Below are positions 26,401 to 31,463 of a stretch of DNA of 64,000 nt, in pieces. The translations under genes were made by a program, and so were the position numbers. Every line of letters starts with the position of its first letter. Position 1 is the stretch's first letter. The stretch comes from Ricordea florida (lineage: Eukaryota > Cnidaria > Anthozoa > Corallimorpharia > Ricordeidae): the NCBI GenBank assembly GCA_949710005.1, contig OX453274.1:11226668-11290667 (forward strand), written 5' to 3'. The notes under the pieces are model-generated. The model searched no databases. It was not told the DNA's origin and saw nothing but the letters and a program-made list of their open reading frames with translations.

Positions 26401-26804
26401 TATTGTGATAACTGATTTGCACTATAAAACAGGACAAAACCCATCTACGATGATCTGCATCTAAGTGACTACTTCATGCAACAAGTGAATAACTTCATAT
26501 TACACCAGCATACCAGGTTCACAAAAGCCCAATCCTATATCCTTGCGTCGATCCCTAACAACGCATGCCAGTCCTGTATCACAGCGACCCTCAGTGTTCC
26601 AAAGTCCTCCACACATTTCCCCCTCCACCTTTGCACAAACTTTACAACAGCCACATACAGAATCTACCACACCTCCTTTGCAGTTAACAGGTTCAATACA
26701 TTGGACTTGAGAACATGGCAAACATGATAAAGAATAGACAGGGTAACTGGTCATCAGAAAGGTTGCTATTAGCAACAGTGCTTTGAAGCCCATCGTGTTC
26801 CTCA
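1211..26804 (-). CDS. Secreted mosaic protein: IGFBP, follistatin/Kazal, VWC, 2 Kunitz, BMP-receptor-like, VWC (multi-exon gene)
   Basis: Assembled by hand from splice sites on the minus strand. Exons, 5' to 3': 26804-26514 (ATG at 26793), 25481-25266, 24879-24810, 21620-21415, 19933-19865, 18565-18380, 16221-16159, 14569-14378, 6947-6705, 1605-1393 and a tentative last exon 1233-1211 (TAG). The reading frame stays open across every junction: 586 codons plus stop. All introns are phase 1 except the phase-2 intron inside the first VWC domain. Predicted order: signal peptide (1-21), IGFBP (22-92), follistatin/Kazal (94-165), VWC-like plus Cys-rich tail (166-257), linker, Kunitz (281-342), Pro/Thr linker, Kunitz (364-427), type I BMP/activin receptor ectodomain (428-508), VWC (509-579). 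No transmembrane segment is seen, so the product is probably secreted. Each family binds growth factors or inhibits serine proteases elsewhere; the combined role is inferred. I do not recognise a named orthologue. It could be two genes, but phase agreement at all junctions argues for one. Confidence 0.75.
1393..1605 (-). CDS. Exon 10: von Willebrand factor type C domain
   Basis: 71 codons, phase 1 to phase 1. Ten cysteines form a full VWC domain: [26 protein letters not shown]...C...C...DC...QCCPVCP. VWC domains of this kind bind BMPs in chordin, CRIM1 and kielin. The acceptor is TTTGTGTTTCAG and the donor GCAG|GTACTG, so at least one more exon follows. Confidence 0.85.
1625..1840. repeat. 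Dispersed repeat, copy 1
   Basis: Shares, in opposite orientation, the blocks around 36055-36260: the TTTTTGCCATACCTATC block, the TTTTACATAC block and CTTCACTCACTCAATCACTC followed by GTGTTTC. The edge TTGGCTACTGCATATGAA type motif recurs at 36034 and at the right end of the window (63980-64000). Confidence 0.65.
2026..2115. repeat. 15-bp GC-rich minisatellite
   Basis: About six units of GAGGGCGAGCAGCGC. Frames stay open through it because the unit is a multiple of three, which creates apparent Arg/Glu/Gly-rich and Ser/Ala-rich ORFs. An AAT microsatellite follows at about 2213-2245. Confidence 0.85.
2450..2925 (+). pseudogene. LINE fragment: zinc-finger region after reverse transcriptase
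   Basis: Translation gives [20 protein letters not shown] and [12 protein letters not shown], the CxxC...HxxxxC knuckle and KRRHD-like motif found between the reverse transcriptase and endonuclease of R2/NeSL-like LINEs common in cnidarians. The upstream frame is broken. It lies in the last introns of the mosaic gene on the opposite strand. Confidence 0.6.
2930..3289. other. Intronic stretch, nothing recognised
   Basis: AT-rich sequence with T-tracts near 3120-3170. No ORF or repeat structure stands out. Confidence 0.4.
3290..4690 (+). pseudogene. Degenerate R2/NeSL-like LINE, 3' part
   Basis: Three broken pieces lie in order. At 3330-3660 is a reverse-transcriptase thumb region ([20 protein letters not shown] ... 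[17 protein letters not shown]). At 4050-4160 is a CRICG knuckle remnant. At 4274-4636 is the restriction-like endonuclease region ([20 protein letters not shown] ... [14 protein letters not shown] ... [14 protein letters not shown]). Frameshifts and stops separate the pieces, so it is inactive. A GAT/AAT microsatellite at 4715-4762 follows and may be its tail. Confidence 0.75.
4765..6660. other. Intronic stretch with homopolymer-rich repeat at 6290-6660
   Basis: 4765-6290 holds no recognised exon. 6290-6660 contains G and C runs (about 6369-6382, 6446-6461, 6540-6548, 6608-6616) embedded in a partly inverted repeat with AAGGGACC / GGTCCCT ends, the look of a poly-G-bearing MITE like the one at 17526-17842. 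Confidence 0.4.
6705..6947 (-). CDS. Exon 9: activin/BMP type I receptor-like ectodomain
   Basis: 81 codons, phase 1 to phase 1. The acceptor is TTTTCTCTGCCAG and the donor TCAA|GTAAGA. Ten cysteines follow the three-finger pattern of the Activin_recp family: [13 protein letters not shown]...GC...GC...QC...[10 protein letters not shown]. The closing ECC....CN is the signature of type I BMP receptor ectodomains and related Ly6/uPAR folds. No transmembrane or kinase sequence follows, so this is a soluble receptor-like module. A Ly6-type fold without ligand binding is the alternative. Confidence 0.75.
6950..7609. other. Intronic stretch, nothing recognised
   Basis: The plus-strand ORF crossing 6836-7369 is antisense to exon 9 and has no family resemblance of its own. 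Confidence 0.4.
7610..7794. mobile_element. 185-bp foldback element
   Basis: Arms begin CAAGAAATTGGGATAATCAA and return as the inverse at the right end. Both arms also carry CCACCG...TGCTGACGTTTCGAGCG-type sequence. A partial copy with the same ACGTCAGCACCTCCCTTTTA block lies at about 54187-54285. Confidence 0.8.
7800..8778. other. Intronic stretch, nothing recognised
   Basis: No exon-like phase-compatible segment, LINE motif or clear inverted repeat was found. Confidence 0.35.
8779..9165. mobile_element. Nested repeats: duplicated block around a 183-bp MITE
   Basis: GGCAGAGATCTCATGTATAT occurs twice in direct orientation (8779, 8840), each followed by a CCACCACGA.TCCC block, and a degenerate inverted copy ends near 9165. 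Between them 8905-9087 has 17-bp perfect inverted ends CAATAGAGCGTTTTCAC, a MITE. Confidence 0.65.
9280..9362. repeat. Short GC-rich inverted repeat
   Basis: CGGGCGGGCAAGAT near 9275 returns as ATCTTGCCCGCCCG near 9350. It could form a stem with a loop of about 60 nt. No function is apparent. Confidence 0.5.
9800..10054 (-). pseudogene. Helitron-like helicase/Rep ORF fragment
   Basis: The minus-strand translation contains [20 protein letters not shown] then [11 protein letters not shown], resembling the G.PT.F.TLS.A..RW block of the Helitron_like_N region in cnidarian PIF1/Helitron ORFs. It is about 87 residues, truncated on both sides, in an intron of the mosaic gene. Confidence 0.6.
10289..10543 (-). 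other. Unassigned minus-strand ORFs
   Basis: Two overlapping frames are open ([20 protein letters not shown] and [17 protein letters not shown]). A good donor AAAAGA|GTAAGT lies at about 10403, and a weak acceptor near 10490. Neither frame gives phase 1 at both ends, so I did not add it to the mosaic gene. It may belong to the neighbouring Helitron remnant. Confidence 0.25.
11312..11387. repeat. (GAGT)n microsatellite
   Basis: About 19 uninterrupted GAGT units. Confidence 0.95.
11640..11768. repeat. Foldback around GTATGGGAAAAA
   Basis: AAATAAGTTATTTACCG...CCGTATGGGAAAAA...ACTG is mirrored by CAGTTTTTCCCATACGG...CCGGTAAATAACGT. It is an imperfect palindrome of about 120 bp; flanking sequence up to 12620 holds nothing else recognised. 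Confidence 0.6.
12622..12925. repeat. ~300-bp dispersed repeat, copy A
   Basis: Matches 16246-16531 over most of its length, for example ACTCAGGTGAT, AAAATCGCGCGCTCTGATT, GACGAACAAA.TGGCTGCCAG and AAATAATCACCTGTGTATT. Internally it contains inverted GATTATCGGTGAATATTCA-type arms. Probably a non-autonomous DNA element. Confidence 0.75.
12926..14377. other. Intronic stretch with a possible 9-nt micro-exon at 13605-13597
   Basis: Nothing is recognised except a TTAACTCAG segment on the minus strand at 13605-13597, between a pyrimidine-rich CTGCCTCAG acceptor and a consensus CAG|GTGAGA donor, with phase 1 at both ends. Confidence 0.3.
14378..14569 (-). CDS. Exon 8: second Kunitz/BPTI domain
   Basis: 64 codons, phase 1 to phase 1. 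Six cysteines in Kunitz order ([20 protein letters not shown] ... [16 protein letters not shown] ... C...C). P1 is again Arg. It ends in a basic stretch (RKK) before the donor AAAG|GTAAAG. It shares the GPCRA.F.RWYY core with the first Kunitz domain, which suggests tandem exon duplication. Confidence 0.9.
14935..15235. repeat. Dispersed repeat family (copy 1 of 3)
   Basis: Shares AGTAACAGG.GAA.TGTGTAA, ATATTCTGAAAG and ATGCCTAATGAACAC with 20825-21005 (same orientation) and, inverted, with 35030-35170. The rest of the interval from 14600 to 16150 shows no gene. Confidence 0.65.
16159..16221 (-). CDS. Exon 7: Pro/Thr linker exon
   Basis: 63 nt, phase 1 to phase 1. The acceptor is TTTTTCATCAG and the donor CAAG|GTAAGA. 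It encodes [20 protein letters not shown], a linker with one N-glycosylation sequon (NVS), between the two Kunitz domains. The sequence is too short to identify by homology; support comes from phase and splice signals. Confidence 0.6.
16246..16531. repeat. ~300-bp dispersed repeat, copy B
   Basis: Second copy of the element at 12622-12925. The internal hairpin ATTATCGGTGAATATTCACC followed by GATAAT is nearly perfect here. It starts about 25 bp from the acceptor side of exon 7. Confidence 0.75.
16532..17525. other. Intronic stretch, nothing recognised
   Basis: No exon, repeat or ORF with family resemblance was seen. Confidence 0.35.
17526..17842. mobile_element. MITE with poly-G/poly-C interior
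   Basis: Terminal inverted repeats start TAGGG(G)ACGGACCATTAG and run about 27 bp (17526-17553 against 17815-17842). Inside are a G run, a C run and several T-rich TGCA(C/T)GAATTTTTTT units. TA at both outer ends suggests TA target duplication. Confidence 0.75.
18380..18565 (-). CDS. Exon 6: first Kunitz/BPTI domain
   Basis: 62 codons, phase 1 to phase 1. Six cysteines have Kunitz spacing ([20 protein letters not shown] ... [16 protein letters not shown] ... C...C). The residue after the second cysteine, the P1 position of the inhibitory loop, is Arg, as in trypsin-type inhibitors. Kunitz folds also occur in cnidarian venom peptides, but the multidomain context argues for a structural or inhibitory extracellular protein. 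Confidence 0.9.
18600..19540. other. Intronic stretch, nothing recognised
   Basis: A block near 18960-19100 (CGGTTATAACACGCACCCC and CGGCTATAACCCGCC) resembles transposon-end sequence, but no second boundary was found. Confidence 0.35.
19541..19798 (-). mobile_element. tRNA-derived SINE with LINE-like tail
   Basis: On the minus strand the 5' end (19798) reads GGCAGGATGGCCGAGTGGTC (A-box-like) and carries GGATTCAAATCCC (B box) about 40 nt later. The 3' end (19541) is CAATAAAGGATGTATGTATG with a repeating tail. The tail resembles that of the L2/CR1-like LINE end at 63085, a likely mobilising partner. Confidence 0.75.
19865..19933 (-). CDS. Exon 5: short linker exon
   Basis: The exon is 69 nt, 23 codons, phase 1 to phase 1. 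The acceptor is TGCTGCAG and the donor GAG|GTGAGA. It encodes a hydrophilic linker ([20 protein letters not shown]...) without cysteines, rich in Thr/Pro and a plausible O-glycosylation spacer between the Cys-rich segment and the first Kunitz domain. It was found only because its splice sites and phase match both neighbours. Confidence 0.6.
20342..20809. mobile_element. hAT-type non-autonomous element
   Basis: Ends CAGGGTCCGAAATT and AATTTCGGACCCTG are inverted repeats with the hAT-like CAGGG start. Sub-terminal GGTCGCCA/TGGCGACC blocks are also inverted. About 468 bp without transposase. An exact 8-bp target duplication is not evident. Confidence 0.75.
20825..21005. repeat. Dispersed repeat family (copy 2 of 3)
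   Basis: Matches 14935-15235 and, inverted, 35030-35170 through AATTGTGTAAAGTAACAGGA, ATATTCTGAAAG and CCTATGCCTAATGAACAC. Confidence 0.65.
21083..21375 (+). mobile_element. tRNA-derived SINE with conserved central domain
   Basis: The head has TAGTGCAGTGGTAAGCG (A box) and GGTTCGAACCC (B box). The body includes CCTGTGATGGACTAGAATCC then CATC and a CCGGCCGTGTAAGCCTCAAG block, which resembles the broadly conserved central domain of V/Deu-type SINEs. It ends about 40 bp from the donor of exon 4 of the mosaic gene. Confidence 0.7.
21415..21620 (-). CDS. Exon 4: C-terminal VWC half and unassigned Cys-rich segment
   Basis: The acceptor TTTTTTGGCAG is followed by [17 protein letters not shown], which finishes the VWC-like domain begun in exon 3. 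About 50 more residues follow with three further spaced cysteines ([11 protein letters not shown] ... AVCVPGNP) that I cannot assign to a family. Phase 2 in, phase 1 out (TCGG|GTAAAT). The VWC domain here is atypical, because the usual second-half CC..C motif is absent. Confidence 0.75.
21640..22733. other. Intronic stretch, mostly AT-rich
   Basis: An ATT microsatellite lies at about 21757-21792. No other feature is recognised. Confidence 0.35.
22734..23192 (-). CDS. ORF with six 19-residue (57-bp) charged repeats
   Basis: 152 codons from ATG at 23192. A basic N-terminus ([19 protein letters not shown]) is followed by about six 19-residue units like [18 protein letters not shown]. The period is 57 bp, with substitutions between copies mostly keeping the charge pattern. 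The shape recalls the Arg/Glu-rich repeat leaders of some cnidarian PIF1/Helitron ORFs and STPR-type repeats, but STPR units are 23 residues. It lies in an intron of the mosaic gene, same strand, and after the repeats the frame runs into unrelated sequence. Probably a decayed transposon ORF; a real expressed exon is possible. Function unknown. Confidence 0.4.
   Translation of the reverse strand: MSEVDRQRRRARERERRRNYSEERRQAERFRARENRQNVNEERREAERFRAVENRQNCSEECREAERLRAVENRQNFSEESREAERLRAVENRQNCSEESREAERLRVVENRQICSEESREVEDSVLWTTNLHKCCLHNICSLMLTSNFYDL
23193..23719. other. Intronic stretch with (ACGT)n microsatellite
   Basis: An ACGT/ACGG microsatellite lies at about 23648-23680. Nothing else is recognised. 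Confidence 0.5.
23720..24330. mobile_element. Nested cluster of foldback elements
   Basis: 23834-23939 is a near-perfect palindrome (AACAATTAGATTAT... and its inverse). 23938-24150 has 20-bp inverted ends TTTAGTATAAATCTACTAGT. A hairpin, CGCGCTTCGCGCG, lies at 23750-23765. A third block near 24285-24335 repeats the AATCTCGAGCTCGTGATC arm, so the second element appears inserted into the first. Confidence 0.65.
24451..24657. mobile_element. Foldback element with ~60-bp arms
   Basis: GGCATATAATTCATGGTAGG at 24451 returns inverted, ending at 24657. A third partial arm copy at about 24566-24597 lies in the loop side. Confidence 0.75.
24810..24879 (-). CDS. Exon 3: N-terminal half of a VWC-like domain
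   Basis: A 70-nt exon. The acceptor is CTGCCAG and the donor TG|GTTAGT. Read in phase 1 it gives [20 protein letters not shown] then EE; the split last codon completes as Cys with the next exon. The CFHGGRTF...GE...C pattern is typical of chordin/VWC repeats. The exon bridges the phase mismatch between exon 2 (ends phase 1) and exon 4 (begins phase 2), which supports it strongly. Confidence 0.75.
25266..25481 (-). CDS. Exon 2: follistatin-type EGF-like segment plus Kazal domain
   Basis: A TTTTTTCAG acceptor opens 72 codons, phase 1 in and phase 1 out. The first part ([12 protein letters not shown]...CTC) looks like the FOLN segment of follistatin-type modules. The second part has the Kazal core ([20 protein letters not shown]...GPC). 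FOLN-Kazal pairs occur in follistatin, FSTL1, SPARC and agrin, and IGFBP followed by Kazal is the N-terminal order of HTRA1 and IGFBP7. The donor is AAAA|GTAAGG. Confidence 0.85.
25490..26513. other. Intron 1 of the mosaic gene
   Basis: An ATT/ATC microsatellite lies at about 25672-25745. Nothing else is recognised. Confidence 0.5.
26514..26804 (-). CDS. Exon 1 coding: signal peptide and IGFBP domain
   Basis: ATG at 26793-26791 opens a hydrophobic signal peptide of about 21 residues ([20 protein letters not shown], then S) followed by 12 cysteines. The CGCC..CA motif ([18 protein letters not shown]) marks an insulin-like growth-factor-binding N-domain, as in IGFBPs, CRIM1, HTRA1 and CCN proteins. 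A pyrimidine-rich tract ending in CAG just upstream of 26804 suggests a 5'UTR intron, so an upstream in-frame ATG at 26868 is probably intronic. The donor is CCTG|GTATGC and leaves phase 1. Confidence 0.85.
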
Positions 26805-29800
26805 CTGGGAAGGAAAAGAAAGCGTTACAACTCAATAACAACAAAATAATCCTCAACAACTTTAGCAAAGCACCTAGAATGATGGTGATTATCTCATCAA
26901 AACTGAAATTGCAGCAGGACTATATTACCTACACAGACAAAAGTCCACAATCTACATGGGCATTCTCTTGCCCTCCTCCCATGATTCCTTATTACTTGTT
27001 TTCCCTTTGATCCACATGCTAAGCACCCAACACCCCATTTTATAAATAATAATAATAATTAAAAGCAATGAAATAAATAACTGAAAGGAATGCTGCAATG
27101 CATAATTCTTTTCAACCCATTTGAACTGTTGGTAGTTTTTTTAAAAAGCCATTTTGAGCTGTATATATATATATCTGTACCATCTGCAGTGAAATATCAT
27201 ATTGTTCAAAAAATGGCAATTGGGGCTACAACTAAATGCCAATTCTGTTGTCAATTTGTAGCAGTTTTCACAACTATGCGTCGGCATGGCTAGAGTTAGC
27301 TGGTTAAGATGATAGTTGCTACGGAATTTCACAGAGAGTTCCACTTGACTGCATCTAACCCAGACATTGTATTTTTAGTCATCTTGGGGGGTCTTTCTGA
27401 GCTTAAGTGCTTACTCTAGCTAAATATATCCAGTGTATAATTTACCACATTTAAAAACGTCATCCTCTGTATGTTCTACAAAGTTTTTGTGCATTTCTAG
27501 AGTATTCAAAGAAAATTCAGGTTTTAACATAAATCAGGATATATATTATTTGATAAAAATCTTGGCATGGCACTTTCTTCAATTGCAGTCATCAAAGCAC
27601 TTTCCCCTCGAAAGAGCACAGAGAAGAGAACAAAGTCTTGGTGTCCTCAAGAATGCAATGCAGCAATACCATCACACACAACCAAATTACGCTCCCAAAG
27701 CGTCTATTTCAATGATTCCATCAACTGGTTCCATTGTCTTAACGTTTTGAATTTATTAGAAGAGATAACGCTCGAAGCCTCGGCCAATTACATCCAGCAT
27801 GAAGGTTATTTTGGGGTTCAAAGCTGCTTAATCGCGCACTGAGCCCGTCGTCGACAAATAAAATACACCGTGATTTGAAACTGAGTAACATTCTGAAATC
27901 TACTAGACTGTTTAAAATATTGATTGTATGATATTTCCCATCATTAATCCAGCTGTAAGTTTAAGCAGCTTGTTCTTTTCGCTTGAAAACTCGATATCAG
28001 TATATACAACTTTTAAAATTACAAATAATGTAAGCTGTATTTGGGGATCTATGTCTATGTTAGACCGCGTGCAGTGCACTCATACATTCATCCTATTTGC
28101 CGTCGGCAATTTGAGACAATTGAGATTAAAACAGAGGTTATTCAAGTATTCATTATTTGAATTTTCCTTTTAGCGACTCATATTCCCAAATACGCGCTTC
28201 CTTGACAAATGCGTAGTAACTAAATAATGAAGAGCTTTCCATGTGACCGTTGAATGGAAGTAACTACACGCAGATTACATTCATCTTTGAGAAAAAAAAC
28301 TCCCTTATTTGACCAAAGGATTCTCCAGACTACCCTAAAACAACACTGATGACCGAGTAAAACTCTTCTCTCATGTTCCGCGAACGAGTCCCACAAACAT
28401 GGACAACGTCATCATATTACTACGGGCGGAAATCAGATAAATACATCGCACTTGTTGACTACACACTATCTGATAAATTTTGAGAAGGTTCACTAACTTT
28501 GGATGCTATAGCTCAAAATAATCAGCGGACTTTACACAGCAGAAACGCTAGCAAACAAAAAAAGTAGATGTAACTTCGAACTACGAAACACCAATCCTTG
28601 ATAAGAATACATCAAAACAAACGTAATTCCTCGGCCCGGAGTGAAAAGAACGCTCGATTACTAGCTTCTAAAGAAGTTTAGGATGTTATAATTTGTAACG
28701 ATTACTGATAAACCTTCACCCTCACCTGGAAATGGAATTCCTTTAGTACATAAACGGAAAAACGCGCGGTTCTTTTGTCGTTCGCACTTCGACTCAACAG
28801 ACACAAAAAGCGAAAACTGATATCGATCACTCTCATGTGGGACTTTCACCAGACTGCAAAGGGTGTCAAACACAAAATAACCTTTCTAGGTCACGTTAGG
28901 TCAATTTAAGCGACAATTCCTCCCCCGCTCCTCCGGAGGGCAATTTCTCATTTGTGTACTGACAAATATTCTAACAGCATTCTATATACCAGATGTGGGT
29001 GAAAAACATATCCCTTAGCCCAAGAACTCCTTTCTCACAGTAGGTGGTCTTTAAGTTTGAAGACCCGCAACCCTACAGCTCATTAAGCGGAAGACTGTTC
29101 AGGGGGAAGGCTTTTCGTCATACCTACCTCTCGGGCATGGTTTGATAAAAGACTCGCTCGACACCTTGAATGATTTCTAATTCAGATGAGTCGTCGATTT
29201 TGATTTTTTGTTTTGGTCACGAAACTGTCCAAAAAGTTTCAGAACATGCGGCGCCTCTCATGTACACCCCACCCCACACCACCCCCCTTATCCAACTAAT
29301 ATCGAGCTTTTGCAGTCATGCATAGCGTACCAGATTTAAACTGTGATTCAAAATGAAACAACCTGAGTTTGTCTTCAACAAGATCAAGTGTTGTGCTAAA
29401 TCGATTTCCTTGCCTAACTGCATTTCGATCTGATAAGAGGAGGACTGGGAAACCTTCCCCCACCTCGGGAAATTGCTCATGCGAGGAGCAAAGAAAGGAA
29501 CACGATTCCGATGGACGTGACCTTTTTCCGCCCACATTTGTGTTCATCATACAGTATATACTTTCTTTGAATTGAGAAATATGTATTATTGACCAAGCCT
29601 AATTATAAGGTGAAGACATGGCTGGATATTGGCCAACTTGCATTAGTTTCTTTTTTAATATAGGTTCGCAATGCGTACATGTATGGCTTACAGAACCAAG
29701 TGACAGCCTCTCGACCCTCGGGGACAAATAAATAAATCCGATAGTTCCATTAAGTGGCTGCACAATGCGTCTGAGCCCCACAAAAAAGAAGGCCAATATT

Positions 29801-31463
29801 CAACCATCTTACACCATTTGGACTGAAACGACTTGTTTTGACAATCGTCAATAAAACGTGTGGTTGCTTTGTTTTGTGACCACAGTCGCAAAACGGCTTT
29901 TTTGCTTGCAAAGAAAAGAACAGATACGCATGATTTCAAGCATTTTTCTTTTGTTTGGCAGGGCAAAACGGGCAACTCCTAGAAAGACCCATCTTTCCCG
30001 TTCGTGAAACCAGCCATTCGACGAAAATTGCTTTAAACCTGTTTGTCCCTGTCCATCATTTTTGGAGGTATGCGGACTCCATGTGCCAGTTACTAAAGCC
30101 ACTTGAAATTGCCTAATCCAATTTTGGCGCCCTCTGTTGAGGAAAAAGCTTTGTCATGTATACTACTTCACTACTGTACACTACTGTACATACACTACTG
30201 TATACTACTTTCGTGCGCACATCCACGTTTACATCTACACTTGCGTTTAAGCATACATTAGATGCAGTTTTATCAAGGTCTAGGTGTTTTAGCTTCCGTC
30301 GAAAATAACCTATCAATTTATACAGATCTCTGGTAACCAGGAATCGTGATGAGTTGGTTTTATAGCAGCATAAAAAAGTCCTCGTGCAAGATGTTGTATA
30401 TTTCAGGAGCCCATATAGCGATGGGTTCTTGACATTCACAATGTTTTCTCCTAATGTAATCCGGCTTGAGTGACAAAAAACAATGTTCTATCACCCAAAA
30501 AGTTTATGGGAAAAACATATCGTCGTAATAAACAACAAACCACTCTGTTTTGGTTTGTTTGGAAATCAGACGTTCCATCCAGATGGCTATAAAAGCAAGC
30601 TCCTGCTTGGACCTAATGACCGAATTCGTGGTTTTCTTACAGAATTTCTGGATCGAAGGAAATCTTGTAACGCGCGCCCCACCCTTCTCAAAAAAATGTT
30701 GGGATATATTCCGAAATTCGAAACGCTATACCTTGGCGGGGGGGTAAAGACAACGGATCAATGCCGGTATCTGGGGTACTGTGCACCTACCCCTCCCCTA
30801 ACCCAACAAGTTATGTTAATGTTGGGTTAGGGGAGGGGTAGGTGCACAGTTCCCCATTGTACCGGCATTGATCCAAAATAACATGGTGTCGTATCGGTTA
30901 ACCCAACATAGAGAGGAGGGAGTGGAGGGGAGGAACTTAGATGGAGTGATTGGCATTTGTTTTAAAAAGAGGAAAGTGCCCATATGTCCAATATTTTTGG
31001 TAAAGATTTTAGCTTCTTACTTGAGATAAATTTGCAGTATCCTCGTACGAGACAATTTTAAACCTTCGAAACTCTAGAAGTCTAGACATTGATTTATCAA
31101 ATGGGATGCAAATAGCAGTACCTATCAGTTTACGTCAATGTTGGATATCCGTAATCCAATCCATTTATCAAATTTCTTAAGCCTTTAAAACGGTTTGGCA
31201 ACCACAAAAGCGTTGACAAACAAATGCACGACGAATTCACCATCCCACTTTTAAATAACTCTAACCAAGGAAGTTTTCGTCGGGAGCAGATAGAGTTTCC
31301 GCGACGACTACATACCGGTTTTCACAGCCTAAAACGGATTTTTTCAGTTCGGTTTACCTTCCAAATAACTGTTATTAAACACATAAGGAATTAATTGCTT
31401 TCTTTTCTATCTAACACGCAGCTAAACTAGGAAGCTTGAACTGTTCCTTATTTTAAAAATGGT
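26805..31463. other. Intergenic region between NELFA 3' end and the mosaic gene
   Basis: About 4.6 kb without a recognised exon. It should contain the promoter and 5'UTR exon(s) of the mosaic gene, but no clear TATA box or start region can be picked. A small CACTACTGTA tandem cluster lies at 30160-30215. Confidence 0.4.
30755..30874. mobile_element. 120-bp foldback element, family copy 1
   Basis: Arms start GGATCAATGCCGGTA and include GTGCACCTACCCCTCCCCTA; the right half is the inverse. The same GTGCACCTACCCCTCCCCTA arm recurs at 34468-34579. Confidence 0.85.

Noticed and set aside
26793-26868. Upstream in-frame ATG giving a longer N-terminus for the IGFBP exon
   Set aside because: A good 3' splice site lies at 26805-26815, and the downstream ATG starts a proper signal peptide.
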